Shown here in pieces: positions 54,823 through 64,000 of a stretch of 64,000 nt of DNA. Within the stretch, counting starts at the first letter, position 1; every line of letters starts with the position of its first letter. The notes under the pieces are model-generated. The model made no database searches, was not told the DNA's origin, and worked only from the letters and a program-made list of their open reading frames with translations. Source of the DNA: Ascidiaceihabitans sp. (GTDB taxonomy: Bacteria; Pseudomonadota; Alphaproteobacteria; Rhodobacterales; Rhodobacteraceae); NCBI GenBank assembly GCA_028248455.1, contig JAOKHV010000005.1, forward strand, positions 16,738 to 80,737, written 5' to 3'. A program made the position numbers and the translations under genes.

Positions 54823-55567
54823 CTACAAAATAATATCCTTTGGGCGCAACTGAAAATCAGCTACATAAACCAAATTAATCGCATTGATCGCATCGAGATA
54901 CCACGCCGTGATCCCCCTAAATTCTTCATCTTTGGTTGGGCCACGCAAAACATAGATCTGCGATATATCCCCCGTTCCGGGGGCAATACAACCGGCATCA
55001 AACAGCGCGTCAGCTAGTACCACTTGCCCCGCGAACGGAAGCGCGAAACGCGATTGCACTCCAACCTCTCCCGTCAAATAAACTTAGTCAGGCTTGTCCG
55101 CCCCTAGGCTTTGCGCTTTGAGGAAGTTCTCGCGTTGGTCGCTTTGTCGATCCCTTAGCAGCGTGACTTCTGCTTGCAACGCTTCAAGCGCTACTTGGCG
55201 TGACCTTTGCTGTGTCCCGATCAAAAGCAATTGCTGTTGAAAGTACTTTTGGGCCGCCTCAATGTCTGAACCAGGATCAAAAAAATGGCATCTTCATCCA
55301 GCAACCGCACTTTCACCTGACCCGATTTGAAATAAAGATGAGACAACGGTATCTGATATAACTGGCCATCACGGTAAATCCGAACAGACGTATCTTCAGC
55401 CTTGCCACCAACAACGCCACTCGCTGCAGCCAGCACTTCGCCTAAGTGAATTGGGGCCAGTTTTAACGCCACATGTTTGGCTTTAGGACTGCTCCAACAA
55501 TATAAATTTTCCGCGAATTTAACTCTACTATTTCAAGACTGAATGTACGTTCGATTTGGTTTTCAAC
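54823..55567 (-). pseudogene. Shattered Wza-type polysaccharide export protein
   Basis: Four consecutive fragments on the minus strand in changing frames together follow the C-terminal SLBB part of Wza-like outer-membrane export proteins. They are RTFSLEIVELNSRKIYIVGAV (about 55550-55480), HLGEVLAAASGVVGG with VRIYRDGQLYQIPL (55472-55221), QKYFQQQLLL with a coiled-coil-like stretch ending in KPD-stop (to about 55083), and LTGEVGVQSRFALPFAGQ with ITAWYLDA and FQLRPKDIIL (to 54823). At least two frameshifts and stop codons interrupt it and the N-terminal half is absent. Its right end abuts the spike-gene remnant, suggesting a deletion junction near 55565. Confidence 0.8.
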
Positions 55568-56239
55568 CACGGATCGACGCGATCCCTTCGCTTGAAGGCG
55601 CGTAGCGAATGTTTACATGCACCTTACTGCCATCAAGAAACCATGTACCCACAGCCGCCTGTCTCATCGCCAAATCCTCGGCTTTAGGCAATTCATTGTA
55701 GCTCCCCTCAGCCGTCAACACATCGGTTCGAAACAAACGCTTCACTGAACTTACAGGCGGTGAATAGGTAGCACCTACATTTGACCAGCTTACTGAAAAG
55801 GGACCCGTTCAATATCGAACTGCACCACCCCAGTCAACGATCGCGACCGGTTGGTTCGGTTCATTCTTGCCGTTGCGGGTAAATGCTCTTTCCTTATATA
55901 GCTCCGCCTTAACCAGCACACTGTATGCGCCACCCGTCGCATTACCAGTGGCAAATGCACCGTGGATCGTACGCTTAGGCGCGCTGAAATCGCCATCATA
56001 GGTGCCCAGACCGTTGTTGCTATCTTCACCGGTAGCGCTGCACACATGAACAGCAGTGCCGGTCGAGATCTGTGGGTCGACCAGATCGCCTGGACTTAGG
56101 GTTGGGGCAAAATCAAGCTCCATGCGTTTCACACCCATTGGGAACGGATTTGATCCCATGCAAAACCACTTGGAAAACCCAGTGCCTCAACCCCAGAGCC
56201 CCGATACTGGGGCTGTATACCCACACCAGCCCCCAACAT
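55563..56239 (-). pseudogene. Spike-like (beta-helix type) protein of phage/GTA kind, disrupted
   Basis: The start ATG (56239) overlaps the stop of the spike-base remnant (TAATG). The first frame, MLGAGVGIQPQYRGSG, shifts near 56160 into SPGDLVDPQISTGTAVHVC, ATGEDSNNGLGTYDGDFSA and APKRTIHGAFATGNA. That frame meets an in-frame TGA (about 55806) exactly between VDWGGAVRY and TGPFSVSWSNVGATYSPPVS, where CGA to TGA is the simplest change. It goes on to VKRLFRTDVLTAEGSYNELPK and a stop at 55563. The pattern is that of right-handed beta-helix spike/surface proteins. The C-terminus is lost at the junction with the Wza remnant. The assignment to RcGTA-like head spikes is from memory of the family. 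Confidence 0.6.
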
Positions 56240-56507
56240 TAAATCAAGCTCTTTAGGCCTGTTGCAGTTGTCCCCGTGTCCAAAACACGCAAAACCCGCA
56301 CCGGATAAATCGCCCCGGCAGTTAGACCTAGAAATATGATTGCATCACCATTCTTCAAGACGACAGACACGTCTCCACCGCTTGTTAGGCCGAGAGCGCG
56401 TGTAACATTTGGAGATCAACAACATCGTCAGGCAAGATATCAAACCTACCACAAATTGGGCTGCTAAGACCCGATGTGACATCGCCAAATGTATCTAAAA
56501 TGGTCAT
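56239..56507 (-). pseudogene. Spike-base protein, RcGTA head-spike type, one-base deletion
   Basis: Good ribosome site (AGGAAG) and ATG at 56507. The first frame gives MTILDTFGDVTSGLSSPICG and PDDVVDL; after one missing base at 56411-56412 (two G instead of three on the plus strand) the frame continues VTRALGLTSGGDVSVVLKNG, DAIIFLGLTAGAIYPVRVLR and VLDTGTTATGLKSLI. This D-V-A-D-L-x-x-V-T-R-A-L...GDVxV...PVRVxRVxxTGTTATG pattern is that of small phage/GTA spike-base proteins. Restored length is 89 residues. Confidence 0.7.
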
Positions 56508-56640
56508 AAACTCTTCCTCAATAAATGTTCACATCCACATCATTCAAGGAAGTTTATGCATCGAGAAGGCACCGTTCGATGCCCATTCAATCGGTCTTTT
56601 CGACCACCAAATTTTCATCTGATGGCCGAATTATTAGTTC

Positions 56641-59607
56641 TTAACTGTGTTCAGGGATCAAGATTTCGCGTTTACCAACATGGTTCGCAGCAGACACAAG
56701 GCCCTGATCTTCCATCTGTTCAACAAGTCTTGCTGCTTTGTTATACCCAATCGCCAATTTGCGTTGGATATAGCTGGTGGAACACTTCCGATCCTTTGCA
56801 ACGATGGCAACAGCGGTATCGTACAGCGCGTCCTCACCGTCAGTATTCCCACCCAAACCAAGAACAGCATCAATGCTGTTTTCTTTGTCTTCATCCGGCC
56901 CTTCGACAACACCGTTGATATAGTCAGGTACACCAAACGCTTTCAGGTGGTTCACGACTTCTTCAACTTCTTCATCGCTTACAAACGGGCCATGGCAACG
57001 CGTAATCTTTGCACCGCCAGCCATATACAACATGTCACCCATACCCAACAGCTGCTCTGCACCCATTTCACCAAGGATGGTACGGCTGTCGATTTTTGAG
57101 GTCACTTGGAACGAAATCCGCGTTGGGAAGTTCGCCTTAATCGTACCTGTAATAACGTCCACAGACGGACGCTGTGTCGCCATAATCAAGTGAATGCCAG
57201 AAGCACGTGCCATCTGTGCAAGACGCTGAATACAGGCTTCGATCTCTTTACCAGCGACCATCATAAGGTCGGCCATCTCATCCACAATCACGACGATATA
57301 GGGCAGCGCCTCTGGTGTTGTCTCTTCTGTCTCGAATATCGGTTCACCCGTATCTTCGTCAAAACCAGTTTGAACGGTACGACTAAACAGCTCACCTTTG
57401 GCCAATGCCTCACGCACACGACCGTTATAACCTTCGATGTTACGAACGCCCATTTTAGACATCTTACGATAGCGCTCTTCCATCTCGCCGACAGTCCATT
57501 TTAGAGCCACAACCGCCTTTTTAGGGTCGGTTACAACTGGCGACAGCAGATGCGGGATGCCATCATAGACCGACAATTCCAACATCTTTGGATCAATCAT
57601 GATCATGCGACATTCCTGCGGCGTCAATTTGTAAAGCAATGACAAGATCATCGTGTTGATCGCAACTGATTTACCGGAACCCGTGGTACCAGCGATAAGA
57701 AGATGAGGCATCTTAGCAAGGTTCGCTACCATGCTGTCGCCACCAATGTCTTTTCCCAAAGCAAGTGGCAGGCGCATGTTGCTATCACCGAAATCGCGGC
57801 TCGACAAAATTTCACGAAGCACAACTTTTTCGCGGTGCTCGTTCGGCAGCTCGATACCAATAACAGAGCGACCAGGAACAGTTGAAACACGTGCAGACAA
57901 GGCTGCCATTGAACGGGCAATATCGTCAGCCAAACCTATGACTCGGCTGGCTTTTAAACCCGGTGCAGGCTCAAGTTCATACATGGTAACAACAGGACCA
58001 GGGCGCACAGAAACAATTTCACCTTTGACGCCGTAATCGTCCAGCACGTTTTCAAGCATACGTGCATTTTCTTCCAATGCCTCATCACTTAAATGCTGAT
58101 GTTGAACATCGTCTGCACTCTCCAACAAGTTAAGCGGCGGCAATTCGAATGCTGGGCGGTTGTCTTCAAACGATAAACTAGGCTGCGCTTCGGCTTTCGC
58201 ACGCGCGCTTGGTTGCACAGATTTACGAATAGGTTGCTGTACAACTTTGCGTGGCTCCACCACTGGGATCGACATTGGTTGCGGCGTGGCTTGTGGTGTT
58301 GGTGTCTGGATAGCAGCTTGCGTTGGTGTTGCGGTTTCAATTCTTGGTGCTACTGGAACCGGAGCAAAAGGCGCAGGTGCGATCAAAGGCGGCTCAGCGC
58401 GCAGCGAAGAGATCGCCGCATCTGGTGAGGTCATTGGTGGCTCTGGTGGCAATTCAAATTGATCAACAAAGATATTTTGCTCTGGTTTTGGCTGAGTGTT
58501 CAAAACCAACGGATCAGGTCCACGACCGAGGCCCTTGGTCAACGGCGCTACAGACTTGATCTGAATAGATGGGTTCGAACGAACGCGAGATTGAATAACA
58601 CCAGCAATCTTCGCCTTGATACGATCATCGTCAGGTGCATCGACATAATTGTCGCAATTGAAAGTCTCAATCAATTCAGATTCAGGCATTTCCTGAATAA
58701 CAGGTTCTGCACGTTTGATAAGTGATGGCATGCGCGCAAGCAGACCCGTTTTTACCACGGGCTCCGCATTTACAATGGGATCATGCATCGGTTCGAGTGT
58801 CGGTACAAAATTGGGGTCAGCGTCGGCACTTGCAGATGGTACAGCGGCAACAGCAGCTTGATAAGCAGCAGCTTCATCCGCTTCAACACGGTTGCGTTCC
58901 TTACGATCAGCGTTGCGTGCCTGCAAATCACGTGCAGCAAGAACGGCAGAATTAGCGCCTTTGCCCAACAACGTCATGAGGCCAGCATAAAGCATGATCA
59001 AACCGATCAATAGGAAACGACCCGTGCGCATCAACTCAGGCTTCGTAAAGCCCAAGACAAATGCGCCAAGTGCAAGGATACCAACACCCAATATCAAAGA
59101 CATGAGTTTAATTGCAAAGGACGATCCTAACGGAAGTACAGTCAAGATTGCACCCATAACAGTATCACCGAATAATCCGCCCAATCCAAAGCTGTGGGTT
59201 TGCAACCATACTTGGCCTGGCTCTAGAGTTGCGCCATAGATAGAGACCAATGCAACTGCAATCGGTGCAAAAATCAAACGCCCAACGACACGCTCTTGGC
59301 CACAGTGCATTGCAAAGCGTGCACCCCATGCCAACAAAACTGCAGCAATCGCCCATGCGCCCAAACCAACGATCATAAACAATGGCGCGGCAATCGATGC
59401 ACCAGAACGGCCCAACCAATTTTGAACCTGCGCGTCAGTGGAAACCATCCAGTTTGGATCATCCGGCGTATAGCTAAAAATCATCGCCGCAGCCATCAAG
59501 CCAACGACAATCAACGCAATGCCGATCAGCTCTTTGCCGCGTTTCTCGATGGCTTCGGCCATGTTGCTGTCTAGCAATGGATCGCGCCCGCGTGTCTGAT
59601 ATGCCAT
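56641..59607 (-). CDS. ftsK: DNA translocase FtsK
   Basis: 988 residues. Four to five N-terminal membrane helices, a long Pro/Glu/Ala-rich linker (about 230-480), then the RecA-like motor with Walker [14 protein letters not shown] and Walker [14 protein letters not shown], and the C-terminal gamma winged-helix domain ([26 protein letters not shown]). It pumps chromosome ends through the division septum and activates XerCD. It is 20 bases downstream of the aminotransferase gene. Confidence 0.97.
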   Translation of the reverse strand: MAYQTRGRDPLLDSNMAEAIEKRGKELIGIALIVVGLMAAAMIFSYTPDDPNWMVSTDAQVQNWLGRSGASIAAPLFMIVGLGAWAIAAVLLAWGARFAMHCGQERVVGRLIFAPIAVALVSIYGATLEPGQVWLQTHSFGLGGLFGDTVMGAILTVLPLGSSFAIKLMSLILGVGILALGAFVLGFTKPELMRTGRFLLIGLIMLYAGLMTLLGKGANSAVLAARDLQARNADRKERNRVEADEAAAYQAAVAAVPSASADADPNFVPTLEPMHDPIVNAEPVVKTGLLARMPSLIKRAEPVIQEMPESELIETFNCDNYVDAPDDDRIKAKIAGVIQSRVRSNPSIQIKSVAPLTKGLGRGPDPLVLNTQPKPEQNIFVDQFELPPEPPMTSPDAAISSLRAEPPLIAPAPFAPVPVAPRIETATPTQAAIQTPTPQATPQPMSIPVVEPRKVVQQPIRKSVQPSARAKAEAQPSLSFEDNRPAFELPPLNLLESADDVQHQHLSDEALEENARMLENVLDDYGVKGEIVSVRPGPVVTMYELEPAPGLKASRVIGLADDIARSMAALSARVSTVPGRSVIGIELPNEHREKVVLREILSSRDFGDSNMRLPLALGKDIGGDSMVANLAKMPHLLIAGTTGSGKSVAINTMILSLLYKLTPQECRMIMIDPKMLELSVYDGIPHLLSPVVTDPKKAVVALKWTVGEMEERYRKMSKMGVRNIEGYNGRVREALAKGELFSRTVQTGFDEDTGEPIFETEETTPEALPYIVVIVDEMADLMMVAGKEIEACIQRLAQMARASGIHLIMATQRPSVDVITGTIKANFPTRISFQVTSKIDSRTILGEMGAEQLLGMGDMLYMAGGAKITRCHGPFVSDEEVEEVVNHLKAFGVPDYINGVVEGPDEDKENSIDAVLGLGGNTDGEDALYDTAVAIVAKDRKCSTSYIQRKLAIGYNKAARLVEQMEDQGLVSAANHVGKREILIPEHS

Positions 59608-59627
59608 GTTACTACCTCGCCTAATTT

Positions 59628-60812
59628 TTATTGTGGATAAAGACAGTCACGGATTGCTTGGATCCCTCGTGTCATTTCCACTTTTGGAGCCACTATAGCG
59701 ACCCGAATATATCCTGTACCGGGGTTAACCCCGTCAACGTCTTGCGCCAAATACGCACCAGGCAGCACACGCACGCCTGTCTCTTTCCATAACTTCAATG
59801 CAACTGCTTCGCCGTCTTCAACTGGCAGCCACAAAAAGAACCCAGCCTCTGGGCTGACGTATCCCGGCACGTCACCAAGGATGCTGTCCACAATCGCAAA
59901 CTTTTCTTGATACAGCGCACGGTTTTCAACAACATGCTCTTCGTCGTTCCAAACCGCCGCCGCTGCCATCTGCAAAGGCAGTGGCAATGGTGTACCGGCA
60001 TAAGTACGCAATTGACGGATCTCATTCATCGTCTTTGGACCGCCGGTCACAAAGCCAGAGCGCAAACCCGGTAGGTTTGAACGTTTGGACAGCGAGTGGA
60101 ACGCAACGACCCGCTCAGGATCAGCGCCCATCTCTGCTGCCACTTCCAATGCGCCAGTGGGTGGCGTGTCTCTATAAATCTCGGAATAACATTCATCCGC
60201 AAAAATCCGGAAATCGTGTTTTTCTGCCAATTTTAATAATTCAGTCCAATACGTCCAATCCGCAACTGCACCCTGAGGGTTAGCTGGGGAGCAGATATAG
60301 ACAGCGACCGTGCGATCCAAAATCTCAACCGGTTGGCTTGCATAATCTGGCAGATAATTGGTCTCAGCCGTGGCATCCACAAAAATTGGGTCTGCACCCG
60401 ATGAAATGCTTGCAAGCATGTAAACTTGATAAAGCGGGTTCGGCATCAAAACAACAGGACGTTGACCGTTCTTGGTTTCAGGGCACAATGCCATCGGGGC
60501 GTTGTACAAACCTTCGCGCGTGCCATTCACAGGCATCACATTTGTTTCAGGGTCCAGGGCTAAACCGTAGCGACGCTGTGACCAATCACAGAATGCTTGG
60601 CGCAATTCAATTGCACCTTCATTTGGTGGATACCGGTTAAACCCAGCGGCATGTTCAGAAATCACGTTTGTGACCCACGTTGGAAACGCGTGCTTGGGTT
60701 CGCCAATTGTCATGTGGACCACATCGCCGCCCGCTTCATGTACGTCTAACAACGCACGCAAACGTGGGAACGCATAAGCCGGAAGGTTCGAAAACCGCTC
60801 GGGAAACTTCAT
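59628..60812 (-). CDS. PLP-dependent class I/II aminotransferase (DapC-like)
   Basis: 394 residues. Schiff-base Lys243 in [32 protein letters not shown] and ADECYSEIY are class I/II hallmarks; the overall pattern resembles succinyldiaminopimelate aminotransferase DapC. ATG 60812 has GAGGCAG 6 bases upstream. With ftsK next to it, a cell-wall/lysine role is plausible but not proved. Confidence 0.87.
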   Translation of the reverse strand: MKFPERFSNLPAYAFPRLRALLDVHEAGGDVVHMTIGEPKHAFPTWVTNVISEHAAGFNRYPPNEGAIELRQAFCDWSQRRYGLALDPETNVMPVNGTREGLYNAPMALCPETKNGQRPVVLMPNPLYQVYMLASISSGADPIFVDATAETNYLPDYASQPVEILDRTVAVYICSPANPQGAVADWTYWTELLKLAEKHDFRIFADECYSEIYRDTPPTGALEVAAEMGADPERVVAFHSLSKRSNLPGLRSGFVTGGPKTMNEIRQLRTYAGTPLPLPLQMAAAAVWNDEEHVVENRALYQEKFAIVDSILGDVPGYVSPEAGFFLWLPVEDGEAVALKLWKETGVRVLPGAYLAQDVDGVNPGTGYIRVAIVAPKVEMTRGIQAIRDCLYPQ

Positions 60813-60941
60813 CAAAACTGCCTCAGGATAGGGATCATTATTGCCCCGTTTCTTCCAAACTACCCAACCGAACGGCTTTCGTCCAGAAAAACAAAGACCT
60901 AGGCAGCGTTATGTGGCTTTTGAGTCATCCCCATTTCGAAA

Positions 60942-62270
60942 TCAGGACAATGCCGCCTCTGCTGCTGCCCCAATTCGAAGCAGTTCTGCTTCTGTATCAG
61001 GCGCACAAAGAAACATAATTCCGCAACTTGGTACGCCTGTTGGAAGGGTTAAACCACACAATCCTAGCAAATTCCCAACGCGTGTATTGCGCAGGGAAAG
61101 CAAGTTTTCAGTGACGTAATAGTCCTCTTCAGCGTTCAAACGATCCAAATTCGGGGGCATAATTGCTGATGTTGGTGCAAGCACTGCGCAATATCCTGCA
61201 GTTGCAGCATTATATGCAGCCCGTACTTTCTCCAGTTTATTCACCGCAGCCACATAATCTGCAGCGTTATGTTCGGCACCCAAACGGAACCGTTTTAGAA
61301 TTTCCGGGTACATTGCATCTGGATTCTCCTCGATAACATCTTTCCACTGACCATAGGCCTGCGAAGTCATCAAAATCGTCGATAAGTTTAAGGAATCTTG
61401 AACCGCTGGCACGTCGATATACTCGATCGCCGCGCCGCCGGCTTGCATGCGATTAACAGCGCTTTCAAACGCTGCCTTTGGTGCATCACGCAAATCATCC
61501 ATCATGGTGGTGCGCACAATTGCAAACTTGCGGCCCTTTAATGTAGCGCCACGCAAATCGGGGACCTTACTGCCGTCCATCACTGCAAACAACTCTGCTG
61601 CATCCTCAACGGATCGGGTCAAAGGGCCAACCGTGTCAAACTTCACTGACAACGGAACGACGCCCTTTAATGACAGCCGCCCCGCTGTGGTTTTCAATCC
61701 AACCAGATCATTCCACGCCGCAGGAATACGAACAGAACCACCTGTATCAGACCCTATTCCAGCAGCCGCAATATTAAACGCAACCGAAGCGCCAGCACCA
61801 GATGAGGACCCACCAGGAACAGCCTCCAGATCATTCACACAAGGAGGCGTTTCGGTCGAGGGGTTATAGCCCAAGCCGGAAAACGCCAATTCGCTCATGT
61901 GGGTTTTACCCAAACAAACCAATCCCATAGCGGTGGCATTCGCCAATACGACGGCATCCACGTCTGGGACGCGACCACTTAACAATTTCGACCCCGCTTC
62001 GGTCCCAATACCTGCCGTATCAAACAAGTCTTTCCAACTGATCGGAACACCGTCTAGCAGGGACAAACGATGCCCTGACCTTGCCCGACCTGCGGCGGCT
62101 ATCGCCTCTGACAATGCCCGTACTGACGTAACCCGCGCATAAATCTGGTTCGCAAATTGATGACCGTTGATCGCATCCAAATAGGTTTGGGTCAAAGCAA
62201 CAGGATCAATCTGCCCTGCCCCAATACCACGTCCCAAATCGCATGCTGTCATTGTTAGCCAGTCATTCAT
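60942..62270 (-). CDS. Amidase-signature family hydrolase
   Basis: 442 residues. Catalytic triad of the family: Lys80 in GVPISWKDLF, the Ser pair in VPGGSSSGAGA near 155, and nucleophile Ser179 in GSDTGGSVRIPA. It hydrolyses an amide; the substrate is not evident, and no gatB neighbour supports a GatA role. ATG 62270 is chosen because GTAGGAGCG lies 8 bases upstream. Confidence 0.9.
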   Translation of the reverse strand: MNDWLTMTACDLGRGIGAGQIDPVALTQTYLDAINGHQFANQIYARVTSVRALSEAIAAAGRARSGHRLSLLDGVPISWKDLFDTAGIGTEAGSKLLSGRVPDVDAVVLANATAMGLVCLGKTHMSELAFSGLGYNPSTETPPCVNDLEAVPGGSSSGAGASVAFNIAAAGIGSDTGGSVRIPAAWNDLVGLKTTAGRLSLKGVVPLSVKFDTVGPLTRSVEDAAELFAVMDGSKVPDLRGATLKGRKFAIVRTTMMDDLRDAPKAAFESAVNRMQAGGAAIEYIDVPAVQDSLNLSTILMTSQAYGQWKDVIEENPDAMYPEILKRFRLGAEHNAADYVAAVNKLEKVRAAYNAATAGYCAVLAPTSAIMPPNLDRLNAEEDYYVTENLLSLRNTRVGNLLGLCGLTLPTGVPSCGIMFLCAPDTEAELLRIGAAAEAALS

Positions 62271-62356
62271 ATTAACGCTCCTACAAACCATTTAATCGAA
62301 GGGTAGCGACGCAACCACGCATGGACAATCCCCGTAAGCTCCCCATATCTATAACG

Positions 62357-63571
62357 ATGAAATTTGACACAGACATAACCATCGTAGGTGGCGGGCTGAA
62401 TGGCCCCATCCTGGCCATCGCTCTTGGACGCGCAGGTATCACCACAACCGTGATTGACGCGCTGACAACTAAGGTGCGCAAGAATGCTGCCTTTGACGGG
62501 CGGTCCTACGCCGTCGCGCTGACCTCACAACGTCTGTTGAAGAACATCGGGCTTTGGGATGCGCTTAGCGACGATGCCCAACCGATGCTAGAGATCAAAG
62601 TCACCGATGGACGTGCGGGCGAAGGCCCCTCGCCCTTCTTCATGCACTTCGATCATGCAGAGATTGAGGATGGTCCAATGGGCTACTTGGTCCAAGATAG
62701 GCACCTGCGTCGTACCTTATTGGAAGCAATGGCCGCAAATCCATTGATCAAGCACCTTGAGGGGCAAGCCGTCACCAACCAAGTCGTTGAGGGGGCTGGC
62801 GTCACTGTCACTCTTGAGAGGGGGAAAACACTGACCTCCCGCAGTCTAATCGGCTGCGATGGCCGTGGCAGCGGGACCGCAACACGCGCTGGAATCAAAC
62901 GCATCGGTTGGGGATATGGTCAAACCGCATTGGTCTGCGCCATCGAACACGAAAAACCACACGGTGGCATCGCACACCAGTTCTTTATGCCAACGGGTCC
63001 ACTTGCGATCCTACCCCTGACTGGTAATCGCAGTTCCATAGTTTGGAGCGAGAGCGAGGCGAATGCCACCGCCTTTAACGCGCTCAATGACGAAGATTAC
63101 CTAACCATGCTGCGCCCGCGGTTTGGCAATTTCTTGGGTGAAATTTCACTCACTGGTACACGCTATTCCTATCCACTTTCCCTTTCGATGACGGAACACC
63201 TGGTTACAGATCGCACAGCCCTTGTGGGTGATGCAGCCCACGGTCTGCACCCGATTGCCGGCCAAGGATTGAACGCAGGCATGCGCGACATCGCAGCATT
63301 GGTTCAGATCATCACAGAGGCGCAAAACCGTGGTGAAGACTACGGCAGCCTCGCGGTTCTCGAGCGTTACGAAGAATGGCGCAGGTTCGACAACACCGCG
63401 CTTGCGTTGGCAACGGATACGTTCAACAAGCTGTTTTCAAATAACAATCCATTGCTGCGTTTGGGCCGTGATCTGGGAATGGGTTTGATCAATAAAATGC
63501 CAAGCCTGCGTCGCGGGTTTATGCGCGAAGCGGCTGGATTAAGTGGCGATCTGCCTGATCTGATGCGTTAG
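62357..63571 (+). CDS. UbiH/UbiF/Coq6-family FAD monooxygenase
   Basis: 404 residues. N-terminal FAD motif ITIVGGGLNGPILAIALGRAG, middle DGRGSGTATRAG, and the second FAD motif LVGDAAHGLHPIAGQGLNAGMRDIAAL typical of ubiquinone ring hydroxylases. It most likely hydroxylates a ubiquinone precursor; which ring position cannot be told. The start is uncertain between 62357 and an ATG 12 codons earlier; neither has a good ribosome site. It ends head-on against the Trm112-like gene with no spacing. Confidence 0.9.
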   Translation: MKFDTDITIVGGGLNGPILAIALGRAGITTTVIDALTTKVRKNAAFDGRSYAVALTSQRLLKNIGLWDALSDDAQPMLEIKVTDGRAGEGPSPFFMHFDHAEIEDGPMGYLVQDRHLRRTLLEAMAANPLIKHLEGQAVTNQVVEGAGVTVTLERGKTLTSRSLIGCDGRGSGTATRAGIKRIGWGYGQTALVCAIEHEKPHGGIAHQFFMPTGPLAILPLTGNRSSIVWSESEANATAFNALNDEDYLTMLRPRFGNFLGEISLTGTRYSYPLSLSMTEHLVTDRTALVGDAAHGLHPIAGQGLNAGMRDIAALVQIITEAQNRGEDYGSLAVLERYEEWRRFDNTALALATDTFNKLFSNNNPLLRLGRDLGMGLINKMPSLRRGFMREAAGLSGDLPDLMR

Positions 63572-63754
63572 TTAGTCTAACTTGCGCGCTTCATCCACCA
63601 GCATCACAGGGATGCCATTGCGGATAGGGTACGCCAGGCTTGCAGCTTTTGAAATCAATTCCTGCGCGTCAGCATCATAGCGCAATGTTGTTTGCGTACG
63701 CGGGCAAATTAGTGCTTCTAACATGCTACGCTCGGCTTTTGTTTCAGTGCTCAC
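63572..63754 (-). CDS. Trm112/YcaR-family small protein
   Basis: 60 residues: [41 protein letters not shown], the Trm112/UPF0434 fold, though only one of the usual metal-binding Cys remains. Homologues partner methyltransferases. GTG start overlapping the upstream gene's TGA (GTGA), so translational coupling is likely. Confidence 0.88.
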   Translation of the reverse strand: MSTETKAERSMLEALICPRTQTTLRYDADAQELISKAASLAYPIRNGIPVMLVDEARKLD

Positions 63755-64000
63755 TGCATCATATCTCCGTCTAGGCCGCCGCGCAGGGTGTATTCAATTA
63801 GAGTCACAAGTGTCTCACGACGCGTGCTTAGGCAAGGTGCCTCAAGCAACGCTTGTTTTTCTTCGGCATCAAAGTCCATCATCATCGAAAGCGAATTGAT
63901 CAACAACTCGTCTTCGGCGTCATCCAAGGTGTCCCAATCTGCAGACAGTCCTTTGGCCTCAAAGAACTTGTTCAGCTTTTTCAGGAACGCAGGACGATCA
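63751..64000 (-). CDS. Lon-substrate-binding (LON N) domain protein, C-terminal part
   Basis: Partial gene running off the right edge. About 82 residues are visible, with [48 protein letters not shown] and [19 protein letters not shown]. This is the usual C-terminus of the short LON-domain proteins found beside Trm112-like genes in Rhodobacterales. They lack the ATPase and protease parts of Lon; function unknown. Confidence 0.85.
   Translation of the reverse strand, partial: DRPAFLKKLNKFFEAKGLSADWDTLDDAEDELLINSLSMMMDFDAEEKQALLEAPCLSTRRETLVTLIEYTLRGGLDGDMMQ

Noticed and set aside
1-64000. Search by eye for tRNA genes, CRISPR arrays, intact transposons and replication origins
   Set aside because: None found; short inverted repeats present are explained by terminators, operators or intercistronic hairpins.

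Overview
The window comes from an alphaproteobacterium of the order Rhodobacterales, most likely a marine roseobacter-type aerobic anoxygenic phototroph. The evidence is a Rhodobacter-style photosynthesis gene cluster with spheroidene-pathway carotenoid genes including crtA, a pufQBALMX operon, and a surrounding complement of typical Rhodobacterales housekeeping genes. Base composition is moderate rather than GC-rich. I see no tRNA, rRNA, CRISPR array or intact insertion sequence.

Positions 1-28,170 hold part of a photosynthesis gene cluster. It opens with the end of bciA, a c-type cytochrome and the B12-domain regulator ppaA. Next comes a rightward operon bchG - MFS (PucC family) - bchP - idi. 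The leftward block, read from right to left, is crtE-crtF-bchC-bchX-bchY-bchZ-pufQ-pufB-pufA-pufL-pufM-pufX-dxs. After it come rightward crtD-crtC, leftward crtI-crtB-tspO, and rightward crtA-bchI-bchD-bchO. Four control regions (bchG, bchC, crtE/crtD, crtI/crtA) each carry two exact TGT-N12-ACA palindromes, the PpsR/CrtJ operator, so pigment genes are probably under oxygen/light repression, with ppaA encoding the likely antirepressor. PufX is present and no pufC is seen. The dark and light protochlorophyllide genes (bchFNBHLM), puhA and ppsR are not here and must lie elsewhere.

The cluster ends against rpsO (28,930). From there to about 38 kb are housekeeping genes (rpsO, pnp, a 1-Cys peroxiredoxin, an aldehyde dehydrogenase, an RluA-type pseudouridine synthase, RarD) and a fatty-acid desaturase. 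There are also two decayed genes (a YdeI-like gene and a LysE-type remnant) and an orphan C1q/TNF-like protein.

Positions 38.4-47.6 kb look like a methylamine/betaine demethylation region on the minus strand. It contains a XRE-cupin regulator with two matching palindromic operators, a RhtB exporter, a GFA-family protein, two DMGDH/sarcosine-dehydrogenase-like flavoproteins, a homocysteine methyltransferase and a GlxA-type AraC regulator. A membrane-plus-SRPBCC gene inside this run is broken by an internal deletion.

From 47.6 kb onward come free-methionine-sulfoxide reductase, acetyl-CoA acetyltransferase, a STAS/RsbW partner-switching pair, gamma-glutamyltransferase, HspQ, an AEC transporter, a lytic-transglycosylase-like lipoprotein and LolA. 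FtsK, an aminotransferase, an amidase, a UbiH-family monooxygenase, a Trm112-like protein and the end of a Lon-substrate-binding-domain protein follow.

Between lolA and ftsK lies a 1.7-kb graveyard. It has a frameshifted spike-base gene and a spike-like beta-helix gene of the phage/gene-transfer-agent kind, joined to a shattered Wza-type polysaccharide export gene. This is the most unusual part of the window. The window shows no clearly new intact system. The most interesting material is regulatory (operator pairs), the PufX-type reaction-centre operon and the gene remnants.
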